A DNA stretch of 64,000 bases from Rhodobacter sp. (GCA_016704435.1 JADJAB010000007.1:62001-126000), one strand, 5' to 3'; counted from the stretch's first letter, positions 26,257 through 35,719 are shown. A program made the numbers and translations. The notes: generated by a model not told the origin, from the letters alone.

Positions 26257-27468
26257 ATGCCGTCAACCAACCTCGAAGCCTTCTTCGGCCTGCCCGCGGA
26301 CGTGGTGTTCTGCAAGAACTGCGTCATCTCGAACCAGCGGCCGCGCTCGACGGTGGAATTCAAGCATGCCACGGACGAGAGAAAGGCCACCATCGGCTTT
26401 GGCGCCGATGGCATCTGCGAGGCCTGCACCTATCACCTGAAAAGGAACACACGATCAGCTGGAAGGACCGCGAGGATCAGCTGGTCGCCGTGCTGGACAA
26501 GTTCCGCCGCAAGCGCGGCCATGACGTGGTCGTCCCCGGCTCCGGGCGGCAAGGACAGCGCGTTCACCTCGCATGTGCTGAAATACCGCTACGGGATGAA
26601 CCCGCTGACGGTGACCTGGGCGCCGCATGCCTATACCGAGATCGGCTGGAAGAACTTCGAGAACTGGATCCATGTCGGCGGCCACGACAACATCCTGTTC
26701 ACCCCGAACGGGCGGCTGCACCGCCTGCTGACGCGGCTTGCCTTCAAGAACCTGTTGCATCCGTTCCAGCCCTTCATCGTCGGCCAGCGCATCATCGGCC
26801 CGCGGATGGCCGAACGCTTCGGGGTCGAACTGGTGATGTATGGCGAGAACCAGGCCGAATACGGCAATGCCTCGTCCGAGAACTACATCCCCACCATGGA
26901 CCGCAAGTTCTTTTCCACCGACGATCCGACGGAGATGCTGCTGGGCGGGGTGAAGATCGCCGACATCATCCGCGACCACGGCTATACGCTGAACGATTTC
27001 GAACCCTACATCCCGCCCAGCGCCCAGTCGCTGACCGATGCGGGGGTCGAGGTGCACTATCTGGGCTACTACCTGAAATGGGACCCGCAAGAGTGCTACT
27101 ACTACGCCTCGGAACATACCGGGTTCCGCGCCAATACCGAACGCACCCCGGGCACCTATTCCAAATATTCCAGCATCGACGACAAGATCGACATGTTCCA
27201 CTACTTCACGACGCTGATCAAATTCGGCATCGGGCGGGCGACCTATGACGCCGCGCAAGAGGTGCGCAACGGCAAGATCACCCGCGACGAGGCGGTCAAG
27301 CTGGTGCAGCTTTACGACCAGGAATTCCCGGCGAAGTTCTTCGACTATTTTCTGGAGTATATCGACATGTCGCCCGAAGAGTTCTGGCAGACCGTCGACA
27401 GCTTCCGCTCACCGCATCTGTGGGTGAAAGAGGGCGACCAGTGGCGGCTGCGCCATCAGGTGACCTGA
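26257..27468 (+). CDS. N-acetyl sugar amidotransferase (WbuX/WbpG/PseA family), two compensating frameshifts
   Basis: PP-loop ATPase that, with HisH/HisF-like partners, turns an acetamido into an acetamidino group on a surface sugar. The Cys motif 'FCKNCVISNQRP...GICEACTYH' (18-58) precedes the ATP-pyrophosphatase loop. Between 26440 and 26546 the text is out of frame: one A missing in the run 26440-26443 and one extra G at 26544-26546. Corrected, it reads 'LKKEHTISWKDREDQL' and then 'VVVPGSGGKDSAFTSH', restoring the P-loop. The remaining 300 residues are in frame, so the protein as given has about 34 scrambled residues over the loop. Confidence 0.83.
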   Translation: MPSTNLEAFFGLPADVVFCKNCVISNQRPRSTVEFKHATDERKATIGFGADGICEACTYHLKRNTRSAGRTARISWSPCWTSSAASAAMTWSSPAPGGKDSAFTSHVLKYRYGMNPLTVTWAPHAYTEIGWKNFENWIHVGGHDNILFTPNGRLHRLLTRLAFKNLLHPFQPFIVGQRIIGPRMAERFGVELVMYGENQAEYGNASSENYIPTMDRKFFSTDDPTEMLLGGVKIADIIRDHGYTLNDFEPYIPPSAQSLTDAGVEVHYLGYYLKWDPQECYYYASEHTGFRANTERTPGTYSKYSSIDDKIDMFHYFTTLIKFGIGRATYDAAQEVRNGKITRDEAVKLVQLYDQEFPAKFFDYFLEYIDMSPEEFWQTVDSFRSPHLWVKEGDQWRLRHQVT

Positions 27469-27496
27469 CCGGCGCCGCGCGGCGGCCCCCTGCGGC

Positions 27497-28528
27497 CTAG
27501 CGCGCCAGGTCAGACCATTTCAACTGGGTATTGCGGCTGACCGCGCGGGTCAGCCGGCAGCCCAGCACGCGGTCGAACTCATAGCCCGCGATCTCGCCCG
27601 AACCGGGGCGGCGGGCCCAGATGTCGGCCTCGGTGATGACATGGCCTGCGGGCAGGTCGCGGTCGGCCACGACGCTGGCGCGGGCAAAGCGGTAGACCGG
27701 CTCTTCGGCCTCGGTGCGCTGCTTGGGGTTGTTCGCCGCGATCCAGATCTCGCGCGAGCGGTCGATCAGGTGGCGCAGTTCCGCCGGGTCCATCGAGTTG
27801 ATGATGTCGGGCCCCTTGCGATAGCGCGTGTCGGTATAGTGCCGCTCCAGGATCGAGGCGCCCAGGGCGACCGAGGCCAGCGCCATTTCCGGCCCGATGG
27901 AATGGTCGGAAAACCCCACCACGGCGCGCGGAAAGGCCTGCCGCAACTCGGTCACGCCGCGCAAAGACACGATCTCGGGCGGGCTGGGGTAGAGGTTGGT
28001 GCATTCCAGCAGCGCATAGTCGACGCCCGCCGCGTCCAGGATCGCCACGCTGGCGCGGATGCTGTCGATGGTCTGCATCCCGGTGGACAGGATCACCGGC
28101 TTGCCCTTGCGCGCGATATGGCGGATCAGCGGCAGGTTGTCGGCCTCGCCGCTGCCGATCTTGTAGGCCGGCACGTCCAGCGTTTCCAGGAAATCCGCCG
28201 CCGCGCGGGAAAACGGCGTGGAAATCCAGATCATTCCCAAGGATTCGGTATGGCGCTTCAGCTCCGCCTCATCCGCCAGCGACAGCGCGCACCGCTCCAT
28301 CACATGCCAGATCGAGACATCGGCATTGGGCGGGAAGATCGACTTGGCTTCCTCGGTCATCTCGTCTTCGATGATATGGGTCTGGTGCTTGATCATCTCG
28401 CAGCCCGCAGCGGCGGCCAGCCGCACCATTTCCTTGGCCACCTCCAGGCTGCCACCGTGGTTGATGCCGATCTCGGCGATCACCAGCGGCGGCTCGTTCG
28501 GTCCGATCCTGCGGTGGGCGATCTGCAC
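27497..28528 (-). CDS. neuB: N-acetylneuraminate/legionaminate synthase (NeuB/LegI family)
   Basis: Condenses ManNAc or a related sugar with phosphoenolpyruvate to a nine-carbon sugar. 343 residues: a TIM barrel with 'PLVIAEIGINHGGSLEVAKE', 'EMIKHQTHIIEDEM', 'VILSTGMQTIDSI' and 'VGFSDHSIGPEM', then a SAF/antifreeze-like domain (about 275-343). It diverges from pseI in sequence and so is a second synthase, expected to act after the NeuC-like enzyme. It is transcribed against the rest of the cluster, convergent with wbuX and divergent from the acyltransferase. Confidence 0.92.
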   Translation of the reverse strand: MQIAHRRIGPNEPPLVIAEIGINHGGSLEVAKEMVRLAAAAGCEMIKHQTHIIEDEMTEEAKSIFPPNADVSIWHVMERCALSLADEAELKRHTESLGMIWISTPFSRAAADFLETLDVPAYKIGSGEADNLPLIRHIARKGKPVILSTGMQTIDSIRASVAILDAAGVDYALLECTNLYPSPPEIVSLRGVTELRQAFPRAVVGFSDHSIGPEMALASVALGASILERHYTDTRYRKGPDIINSMDPAELRHLIDRSREIWIAANNPKQRTEAEEPVYRFARASVVADRDLPAGHVITEADIWARRPGSGEIAGYEFDRVLGCRLTRAVSRNTQLKWSDLAR

Positions 28529-28762
28529 GGCTGAGGTCTCCGGAAGGGCTTTGCAAGCGGGGGCACTGGCCCGTTGCTGGCCCGCGCCCCCCGGTTTGTC
28601 AAGCCTGCCCCGGATGTCAGGCTTGCCCCGGCCCGGTTCGCCATTGCAGGGTTTCCGCCATCTCCGCTATGAACGTCACAGCCCCGAATCCGAGTTTGCC
28701 TTGATCCGAACCTCCGCACTCCTTGCCGCCCCGGCTGAAACCTCGCCGTCGCGGATGCGGGC

Positions 28763-30790
28763 ATGAGCGCGCTCGGCTATCGCCCCGAGGTGGACGGGCT
28801 GCGCGCCGTTGCGGTGCTGCCGGTGATCCTGTTCCACGCCGGCTTTGCCGGGGTTCCGGGCGGCTTTGTCGGCGTCGACATCTTCTTCGTCATCTCGGGC
28901 TACCTGATCACCTCGATCGTGCAGGCCGATCTGGCCGCCGGGCGCTTCAGCTTTGGCCAGTTCTACGAACGCCGCGCGCGCCGCATCCTGCCGGCCCTGT
29001 TCCTGGTCACTGCGGTCGCCACGGTCTTCGCCTGGACGATCCTGCTGCCGTCGCAGTTCAAGGAATTCGGCGAAAGCATCGGCACGATGGCGCTGTTCCT
29101 GTCCAACCATTACTTCCAGTCGCGCGGCGGCTACTTCGCCGAGGCGGCAGAGCTGCGGCCGATGCTGCACACCTGGTCGCTGTCGGTGGAAGAACAGTTC
29201 TACCTGTTCTTCCCGCCGCTCCTGCTGCTGTTGTGGCGGTGGAAGGTGCGGCGTGCCTGGCTTGTCCTCCTGGTGATCGGCGCGGTCAGCCTGGCGCTGG
29301 CCGAATATGCCAATACCGTGTCCGACCGATTTGCCTTCTTCGCCCTGCCCACCCGCGCGTTCGAGCTGATCGGAGGCGCGCTGCTGGCGGTGCTGGGCCT
29401 GCATGGAACCGCCCTTCGCAAGCGGCCGGCGCTGGCCGGGGCAGCGGCGGCGGCCGGCATCGCCCTTCTGGCCATCTCGATCTTCTGGCTGGACCAGTCG
29501 CGGCCCTTTCCCAGCCTCTGGGCGCTGCTTCCGGTGCTGGGCACCATGCTGGTCATCGCCTGCGCTGCACCCGCCACCGCCGTCGGCCGCGTGCTGGCCC
29601 TGCGGCCGGTCGTCTTCATCGGCCTGATCAGCTACAGCGCCTATCTCTGGCACCAGCCGATCCTGGCGCTGACCCGGCACCGCATGCTAAACGAGCCGTC
29701 CTGGGCCGTCCTTGCCGGGCTGATCGTGCTGACGCTGGTGCTGGCCGCGCTGACCTGGCGTTTCGTCGAACGCCCGTTCCGTGACCGGCGGAATTTCTCG
29801 CGCCGCCAGATCCTTGCCACCGCCGCCGTGATCTCGGCCGTGATCTTCGCCTTCGGCCTTGCCGCGCGCGAGACGCGGGGCTTTCCCGGCCGGCTGGCGC
29901 CCGAACTGGCGCAGATGGACCTGCTCAAGCTGGACCGCAACCCGCGCTACCAGTCCTGCCGCTCGAACCGCCACCAGTTCATCGCGCCCGCCGCGTCCTG
30001 CGTCTACGGCAACCCCGAGGCGCCCGCCTTCGCCATTCTCGGCGACAGCCACGTCAACGCGCTGGCTCCCGCGCTGGAAGCGCGGCTTGCGGCGCGCGGG
30101 CAGGGCTTTCACGAACTGACCTACGGCGGCTGCCCGGTGACCCCCGGCTACGGCATCGTCGCCCCCGCCTTCGCCGACTGCGACCGCTACGCCGAACTGG
30201 CCTATGACTGGCTTGAAGCCTCGCCCCGGATCGGCACCGTGATCGTGAACCTGCGCTGGCCGCTCTATGTCCAGGGCGTTCCCTTCGACAACGGCGAAGG
30301 CGGGGTCGAGACCTGGGTGAACCTGCACATCGCGCGGCAAGACAGTTTCGACGGCCTGACCCGCGCCGGGAAGGTAGGCGAAATCTACCAGGATGCCATC
30401 GCCCGCCTGCGCCGCGCCGGCAAGCGCGTGGTGCTGGTCTATGCGGTGCCGGAAATCGGCTGGAACGTGCCGGGCTATCTGGCCAAGGAAATCCAGCATG
30501 GCATCGTGCGCACCACGCCGCTTTCGGTCTCATACGCAGGTTTCCTGGCCCGCAATGCCGAGGCGACCGCAGCCCTTGACGCCATTCCCGACGGTCCCGA
30601 CCTGATCCGCATCCGCCCGGCCGATCTGTGGTGCGACACCGTTCTGCCCGGCCGCTGCGTCGCGCAGGGCGCCGACCTCCGCCCGCTCTACTTCGACGGC
30701 GACCATGTCAGCCGGATCGGCGCCGATGCGGTCACCGCCGAAATCCTGCACGAGATGGAGGCGCGGGGCTGGCTCGCGCCCCCGCCCTGA
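28763..30790 (+). CDS. OafA/YrhL-type O-acyltransferase with C-terminal SGNH domain
   Basis: An integral-membrane acyltransferase of 675 residues that probably O-acetylates a surface glycan. The N-terminus has the Acyltransferase-3 start 'YRPEVDGLRAVAVLPVILFH' with its catalytic-type His, then 'GFVGVDIFFVISGYLIT' and about ten membrane helices up to about residue 375. The C-terminal part carries an SGNH esterase-like block 'FAILGDSHVNALAP' (near 428) and a later 'YFDGDHVSRIGA' with the Asp-x-x-His pair. This two-domain form is known for O-antigen acetylases. It is preceded by 234 non-coding bases. Confidence 0.92.
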   Translation: MSALGYRPEVDGLRAVAVLPVILFHAGFAGVPGGFVGVDIFFVISGYLITSIVQADLAAGRFSFGQFYERRARRILPALFLVTAVATVFAWTILLPSQFKEFGESIGTMALFLSNHYFQSRGGYFAEAAELRPMLHTWSLSVEEQFYLFFPPLLLLLWRWKVRRAWLVLLVIGAVSLALAEYANTVSDRFAFFALPTRAFELIGGALLAVLGLHGTALRKRPALAGAAAAAGIALLAISIFWLDQSRPFPSLWALLPVLGTMLVIACAAPATAVGRVLALRPVVFIGLISYSAYLWHQPILALTRHRMLNEPSWAVLAGLIVLTLVLAALTWRFVERPFRDRRNFSRRQILATAAVISAVIFAFGLAARETRGFPGRLAPELAQMDLLKLDRNPRYQSCRSNRHQFIAPAASCVYGNPEAPAFAILGDSHVNALAPALEARLAARGQGFHELTYGGCPVTPGYGIVAPAFADCDRYAELAYDWLEASPRIGTVIVNLRWPLYVQGVPFDNGEGGVETWVNLHIARQDSFDGLTRAGKVGEIYQDAIARLRRAGKRVVLVYAVPEIGWNVPGYLAKEIQHGIVRTTPLSVSYAGFLARNAEATAALDAIPDGPDLIRIRPADLWCDTVLPGRCVAQGADLRPLYFDGDHVSRIGADAVTAEILHEMEARGWLAPPP

Positions 30791-30824
30791 CCCGAACGCC
30801 CTGACCCGAACGCCCTGACCCGTC

Positions 30825-31514
30825 TCAGCCCGGCTTGCGGATGAAGGCTGGCACCGCGTAAAGCGGCAGCTTCTCGATCGCCAGCCCGGTTTCGGCCAGG
30901 AAGGCGTCGATGGCATCCGATGCCCCCGCGACGGCGCCGTAATCATCGACCACGATCAACCCGCCCGGCACCACCCGGTCGATCAGCTGCTCCAGCGCAA
31001 AGGCCGTCGGTTCCCGGACGTCCATGTCCAGATGCAACAGCGCGATCCGCGTTGCCGGGTTGCGTTCCAGATAGGTCGGCAGCGTGTCGAACACGTTTCC
31101 CGCCACCGTATGCACGTTGCGCATCGACTTCAGCCGGAAGATCGCGGCCACTTCCGCCTCGCTCAGCCCATCGCCCGCCTCGTCTTCGAAGCTTTCCACG
31201 AACTCCAGGTCCGCCGCCAGCTCAAGCCCGCCGGTCGGGAACTTGCCGAAGGCGTCAAAGCCCACGATCCGCCGCGAATCCTCGGTCTCCAGCGCCTGGC
31301 GGAAGGTGGCCCAGCGCACCAGCGAGGCGCCCTTGAACACGCCCAGTTCGACCACCTCGCCCGGCAGGTCGACGATCATCCGGTAGAGCTCGTAATGCGC
31401 CAGGAATTTCATCATCCGGCTGGGGTGCGAGAACCAGTGGTAGCCGTTCTCCCAGTCCCAGCTGCGGTCCGCGTCCAGACCGTTGATCACGAACTTCGAT
31501 CCTTCGCCCTGCAT
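30825..31514 (-). CDS. TylF/MycF-like class I SAM methyltransferase
   Basis: A 229-residue methyltransferase of the macrocin O-methyltransferase (TylF) type, often found in surface-polysaccharide loci. The SAM loop is 'GEVVELGVFKGASLVRWA' (about 51-68), with 'IALLHLDMDVREPTAFALEQ' and 'PGGLIVVDDYG' as the acidic metal-binding region. The start at 31514 is chosen over 31544 because the extra N-terminus lacks likeness. The acceptor is unknown; a sugar hydroxyl is the natural guess in this cluster. Confidence 0.82.
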   Translation of the reverse strand: MQGEGSKFVINGLDADRSWDWENGYHWFSHPSRMMKFLAHYELYRMIVDLPGEVVELGVFKGASLVRWATFRQALETEDSRRIVGFDAFGKFPTGGLELAADLEFVESFEDEAGDGLSEAEVAAIFRLKSMRNVHTVAGNVFDTLPTYLERNPATRIALLHLDMDVREPTAFALEQLIDRVVPGGLIVVDDYGAVAGASDAIDAFLAETGLAIEKLPLYAVPAFIRKPG

Positions 31515-31652
31515 GGCGCGCCCCCCGGATATGACTGGCCGCATCAGTGGACCATGCCCGCCGGGGCGTCAAGCCAAAGGCCCGGCGGCGGTGGCGCAGC
31601 CCCGCGCCGCCGTGCTATGGGGCGAAGATCGGCAAGGGCAGGGGGCAGGGGC

Positions 31653-32363
31653 ATGATCCTGGGGCATATCGGCGCGCGGATGGGGTCCAAGGGCGTGCCG
31701 GGCAAGAACTTCCTTCCGCTTTGCGGCAAGCCGCTGATCGACTGGTCGCTGGACCAGCTGTTCGCCAACCCCCGCGTCGGCGCCGTGGTTGTCTCGACCG
31801 ACGACCCGCGAATCCATGCCCATGCGCTGCAGCGCGGCGCCATCGACATCGGCCTGCGTCCGGCCCATCTGGCCACCGACACCGCGCCGAAATGGCAGGT
31901 CTGGCAACACGCGCTCGAGGCGTCCGAAGCACGCGTCGGCCCGGTTTCGGCCTTCCTCGACCTCGACTGCACCTCGCCCCTGCGCCTGCCGCAAGACATC
32001 GACGGCGCGCTGGACCTGTTTCTGGCCGAGCACCCCGACATGGTGATGAGCTGCTGCGAAGCCCGCAAGAACCCCTATTTCAACCTGGTCGAGCCGGATG
32101 CGACCGGCGCGCTGCATGTCTCGAAACCGCTGCCGGGCGGGGTCTGGGCCCGCCAGGACGCGCCGGTGGTCTATGAGCATGTCGGCGTGGTCTACGTCGT
32201 CGCGCCCGACTACCTGCGCCGCGCCGCCTCGATCTACGAAGGCCGGGTCATCCCCTATGTGCTGCCGGCCGAGCGTTGCCACGACATCGACAGCCCCTAT
32301 GACCTGCGCCTGGTCGAGTTCCTGCTGCGCGATCAGCTGGATGCAGGGCTTGCCAAGGCCTGA
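31653..32363 (+). CDS. neuA: Acylneuraminate cytidylyltransferase (NeuA/LegF family)
   Basis: A 236-residue enzyme that activates a nonulosonic acid with CMP. The N-terminus 'ILGHIGARMGSKGVPGKNFL' is a variant of the CTP-binding motif (usual form ARxGSKGIPxKN), with 'VVVSTDDPRI' and the metal-binding tail 'CHDIDSPYDLRL'. It is intact and distinct from PseF, so the locus has two CMP-sugar synthetases. The 3' end overlaps the end of the convergent amidase gene by 31 bases. Confidence 0.9.
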   Translation: MILGHIGARMGSKGVPGKNFLPLCGKPLIDWSLDQLFANPRVGAVVVSTDDPRIHAHALQRGAIDIGLRPAHLATDTAPKWQVWQHALEASEARVGPVSAFLDLDCTSPLRLPQDIDGALDLFLAEHPDMVMSCCEARKNPYFNLVEPDATGALHVSKPLPGGVWARQDAPVVYEHVGVVYVVAPDYLRRAASIYEGRVIPYVLPAERCHDIDSPYDLRLVEFLLRDQLDAGLAKA

Positions 32364-33757
32364 GGCGGGCGCTTTCCCGGCCAGTCCGTCGCGCGATGAT
32401 AGGCCTGGCCGATCGCCAGCACGCCGGCATCGTTCCCCGACCGGCCGATGATCTGCATGGCGCAAGGCAGGCCCTGCGCGCCAAATCCCACCGGCACCGA
32501 CAGCGCCGGCAGGCCGATCAGGCTGGCCGGCACCACCACCTCCATCCAGCGGTGATAGGTGTCCATCTGCCGCCCGGCAATCTCTTGCGGCCAGCGCCAC
32601 TCGGCCGGAAACGGCCAGACCTGCGCGGTCGGCAGCACCACCGCGTCAAAGCGGTCAAACAGCCGCGCGGCTTCGGCATACCAGCGGCTGCGGATCACGC
32701 TGGCCTCGTAGACCGCCTGCGCCGAAAGCCCCAGGCCCTGCTCGATCTCCCAGATCGTCTCGGGCTTGGTCAGCGCCCGCTGCGCGGCGTTGTCGTAGAG
32801 CGCCCGCTTGCCCCCCGCCGACAGCATTGCCCGCAAGGTGACCCAAGACCGCCAAAGATCGCCCGCCGGGAAGGGCGGTGCCAGAACCTCCACCGCCGCC
32901 CCCAATCCCTCCAGCACCCGCAACCCCGCCTCGCAGGCCGCCAGGATCCCCGGCTCCATCGCGTAGGCCCCGCCCCAATCGCCCAGCCAGCCAACCCGCA
33001 GCCGCTTCACTCCCCGCTCCAGCCCCGCCAGCACATCCGGCACCACGCGCGGAAACGGCGCCTCATCATTCTCCCCCGCCTGCACCATCAGCAGCCGTGC
33101 CAGATCCTCCACCGTCCGCGCCATCGGCCCCTCGGTCGCCAGCGTCGCCAGATGGGTGTCGCCGACCGCGTCCGAGGGCACCAGCCCCCAGGTCGGGCGC
33201 ATCCCGTAGACGTTGCAGAACCCTGCCGGGTTGCGCAGCGATCCCATCATGTCGCTGCCATCGGCCACCCAGGCCATCCGCGCCGCCAAAGCCGCCGCCG
33301 CCCCCCCGGAAGACCCGCCCGCACTGCGCGTCAGGTCGTAAGGATTGCGCGTCACCCCGAACACCGGGTTGAACGAATGCGAGCCCTGGCCCCATTCCGG
33401 CACATTGGTCTTGGCGGTGAAAACCGCACCCGCCGCCCGCATCCTTGCCGCCAGCAGGTCGTCCTTGCCCGGGACATGATCGGCATAGACGGGCGAGCCC
33501 CAGGTCGTCCGCAGACCCGCCGTCGCCACCAGATCCTTGACCGCAAAGGGAATGCCATGCAGCCAGCCCGCAGGCGCCACATCGTCCAGCCCGCGCGCCT
33601 CGGCCATCAGCGCGTCGGGATCGCGCAGCGACACCAGCGCATTCACCGCTCCGTTCACCGAAGCCACGCGGGCCAGATGCGCCGCCATCACCTCCGATGG
33701 CGCCACCTTGCGCGCATGAATGGCGCGGCTCAACTCGGTTGCAGACCACTCCAGCAT
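32333..33757 (-). CDS. Amidase-signature hydrolase (1)
   Basis: A 474-residue amidase-signature enzyme that hydrolyses a C-N amide bond. The Lys of the triad is in 'GIPFAVKDLVATAG' (about 73-86), and the Ser pair is in 'RSAGGSSGGAAAALAAR' (about 142-158). The start at 33757 follows the family N-terminus. Upstream codons run through an intergenic repeat unit and are not expected to be translated. It shares its strand and orientation with the polyamine-type transporter that lies just upstream; another amidase lies beyond that transporter. Confidence 0.9.
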   Translation of the reverse strand: MLEWSATELSRAIHARKVAPSEVMAAHLARVASVNGAVNALVSLRDPDALMAEARGLDDVAPAGWLHGIPFAVKDLVATAGLRTTWGSPVYADHVPGKDDLLAARMRAAGAVFTAKTNVPEWGQGSHSFNPVFGVTRNPYDLTRSAGGSSGGAAAALAARMAWVADGSDMMGSLRNPAGFCNVYGMRPTWGLVPSDAVGDTHLATLATEGPMARTVEDLARLLMVQAGENDEAPFPRVVPDVLAGLERGVKRLRVGWLGDWGGAYAMEPGILAACEAGLRVLEGLGAAVEVLAPPFPAGDLWRSWVTLRAMLSAGGKRALYDNAAQRALTKPETIWEIEQGLGLSAQAVYEASVIRSRWYAEAARLFDRFDAVVLPTAQVWPFPAEWRWPQEIAGRQMDTYHRWMEVVVPASLIGLPALSVPVGFGAQGLPCAMQIIGRSGNDAGVLAIGQAYHRATDWPGKRPPQALASPASS

Positions 33758-33760
33758 GAT

Positions 33761-33783
33761 TTCACCCTGGTCCAAATACTCCC
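33761..33783. repeat. Single unit of the dispersed 23-base intergenic repeat
   Basis: TTCACCCTGGTCC followed by AAATACTCCC matches the inverted unit found at 10822-10844 and 61292-61314. It lies 3 bases upstream of the amidase start and so overlaps its ribosome-binding region. Confidence 0.6.
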
Positions 33784-33811
33784 GCGCGGAGCGCTCCCCC
33801 CGAAATGGAAT

Positions 33812-33838
33812 GTGCCGGGGCCCGCAAGGCCCCGGCAC
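33812..33838 (-). terminator. Stem-loop after the polyamine-type ABC operon
   Basis: GTGCCGGGGC (33812-33821) pairs with GCCCCGGCAC (33829-33838) over a 7-base loop, 30 bases beyond the potD-like stop on the minus strand. T-rich bases follow only loosely, so terminator strength is unclear. Confidence 0.55.
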
Positions 33839-33867
33839 GCCGCATCTTCACTTGCGGATCATGGCGC

Positions 33868-34893
33868 TTACTTCTGCAACTCGGTCCAGATCGCGGTGTA
33901 GTATTCCTGCGCCTTGGGCGAACAAGTCGGCAGGAAATGCCCCGCGGCCTTGAACTCCTCCGGCACCACCACTTCAGGTGCTGCCTTCATGTCTTCGGGC
34001 ATGAAGGCGTCCGACCCGGCCACGCCATTGGCATAGCGCGCAAAGGCCGAGATCATCGCCGCGTTCTCCGGCTCCAGGATGTAGTTCATGAAGGTATAGG
34101 CGTTTTCCTTGTTTGGCGCGTCCGCCAGCACGGCGACCGAATCCATCCACACCGGATAGCCTTCCTTCGGATAGCCATAGACCACATCCGGGTTCGCCAG
34201 CCGCACCCGCATGGTCGAACCGTTCCAGTTCACCGATGCCGCCCAGTCGTTGTTCGACATCTTCTCGGTGGCGCCATAATCCATCGACAGCCAGTTCGGC
34301 TTGGCCGCGATCAGCGCGTCACGCGCCTTCTTCAGCACCTCGGTATCCTCGGTGCAGGGCTCGCCGCCGACATACCACAGCGCCAGGCTCAGCACGTCGT
34401 TCATCTCGGGCACGACGTTGATCTTGCCCTTCAGCTCGTCCGGCACGTCCAGGAACACCGCCGAAGTGTTCGGATCGCCGCCATAGACCGAGGTGTTCAC
34501 CGCAACCCCGGTGGTGCCCCACTGCCACGGCACGGTATGGGTGCGGCCGGTGTCCCAGGGCACATCCATCCATTCCGGCGCGATATTGCCGTGGTTGGGC
34601 AGCTTCGACAGGTCCAGCGCGTCGACCAGGCCCTTCTCGACCCAGATCTGCACATAGTTGGCCGAAGGCACAACCAGATCGAAGCCCGATCCGCCGGCCT
34701 CCACCTTGGCAAGGGCGGTGTCGTTGCTGTCGTAATCGGTCACCGTCACCTTGATTCCGGTGTCCTTCTCGAACTTCGCCAGCAGTTCGGGCGAGGTATA
34801 GTTACCCCAGTTGAACAGCTGCAATTCGCCCTCGGCGGCGGCGATGCCGGTGGTTCCCATCAGGAACGCGGTCGCGGTCAGAAGTCTTTTCAT
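33868..34893 (-). CDS. potD: Spermidine/putrescine-type ABC transporter substrate-binding protein
   Basis: Periplasmic binding protein of 341 residues. Signal peptide residues 1-20 ('LLTATAFLMGTTGIAAA'), then the family motif 'ELQLFNWGNYTSPELLAKFE' and 'VTVTDYDSND', as in PotD/PotF. Polyamine-type proteins of this fold also bind other cations or small amides, so the ligand is uncertain. It is the last gene of a four-gene minus-strand operon A-B-C-D. Confidence 0.9.
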   Translation of the reverse strand: MKRLLTATAFLMGTTGIAAAEGELQLFNWGNYTSPELLAKFEKDTGIKVTVTDYDSNDTALAKVEAGGSGFDLVVPSANYVQIWVEKGLVDALDLSKLPNHGNIAPEWMDVPWDTGRTHTVPWQWGTTGVAVNTSVYGGDPNTSAVFLDVPDELKGKINVVPEMNDVLSLALWYVGGEPCTEDTEVLKKARDALIAAKPNWLSMDYGATEKMSNNDWAASVNWNGSTMRVRLANPDVVYGYPKEGYPVWMDSVAVLADAPNKENAYTFMNYILEPENAAMISAFARYANGVAGSDAFMPEDMKAAPEVVVPEEFKAAGHFLPTCSPKAQEYYTAIWTELQK

Positions 34894-34915
34894 TGTCGTC
34901 TCCCAGGTTGTGGTT

Positions 34916-35719
34916 TCAGTCTTTCTTGCGCGTCAAAAGGAAGAACGCGGTCAGCAGCACCAGCGTCAGCGCCAGCAACATCGCCGAGATGGCATTCATT
35001 TCAGGCGTCAGCTGGCGGCGCAGCTGGCCCAGCATGTAGGTGGGCAGCGTGTCCTGCCCGCCGGACTTGACGAATTCGGTGATCACCACGTCATCCAGCG
35101 AGATCACGAAGGCCAGCATCGCCCCCGCCACGATCCCCGGCGCCAGAAGCGGCAGCGTCACCCGCCGGAAGGTCTGCCACGGGGTTGCGTAAAGGTCCGC
35201 CGCCGCGGTTTCCAGCGTCAGGTCCATGCCCTCCAGCCGGGCCCTGATCGGCAGATAGGCAAAGGGGATGCAAAAGGCCGAGTGCGCCAGGATCACATAG
35301 CCCAGGCCCTGGATGCCGGTCGCCTGCTTGATGATGCCGAACAGGATCAGCAGCGCCACCGCGGTCACGATCTCGGGCACCATCAGGGGCTGGTTGATCA
35401 TCACATAGATGAAGGTCTGCCCCTTGAAGGCGCGCCGCCGCGTGGTGCCCAGCGCGGCCATCGTCGCAACCGTGGTCGCGATGCCGGCGGCCGAGACCGC
35501 GATGACCAGCGACCGGACCGTCGCCTCCTTGACCTGCTGGTTGGCCCAGGCCTTGGCATACCAGTCCAGCGAGAACCCGCCCCAGACCGCGACCGACTGG
35601 CTGGCATTGAACGAATAGGCGACCAGCGTGAAGATCGGCAGATAAAGCGCCACGAAGACCAGAATGGCCGTGGAGGCAAAGCCGGGCAGGCGCGCGACAG
35701 AGAAGCTGGCTCTAACCAT
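34916..35719 (-). CDS. potC: ABC transporter permease, PotC/PotI type
   Basis: Inner-membrane permease of 267 residues with about six helices. The EAA loop near the C-terminus ('ETAAADLYATPWQTFRRVTL') contacts the ATPase. Start at 35719 chosen because the upstream gene stops at 35712-35714 and the overlapping start gives an 8-base overlap; an earlier ATG at 35755 would overlap further. Part of the potABCD-like operon. Confidence 0.9.
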   Translation of the reverse strand: MVRASFSVARLPGFASTAILVFVALYLPIFTLVAYSFNASQSVAVWGGFSLDWYAKAWANQQVKEATVRSLVIAVSAAGIATTVATMAALGTTRRRAFKGQTFIYVMINQPLMVPEIVTAVALLILFGIIKQATGIQGLGYVILAHSAFCIPFAYLPIRARLEGMDLTLETAAADLYATPWQTFRRVTLPLLAPGIVAGAMLAFVISLDDVVITEFVKSGGQDTLPTYMLGQLRRQLTPEMNAISAMLLALTLVLLTAFFLLTRKKD

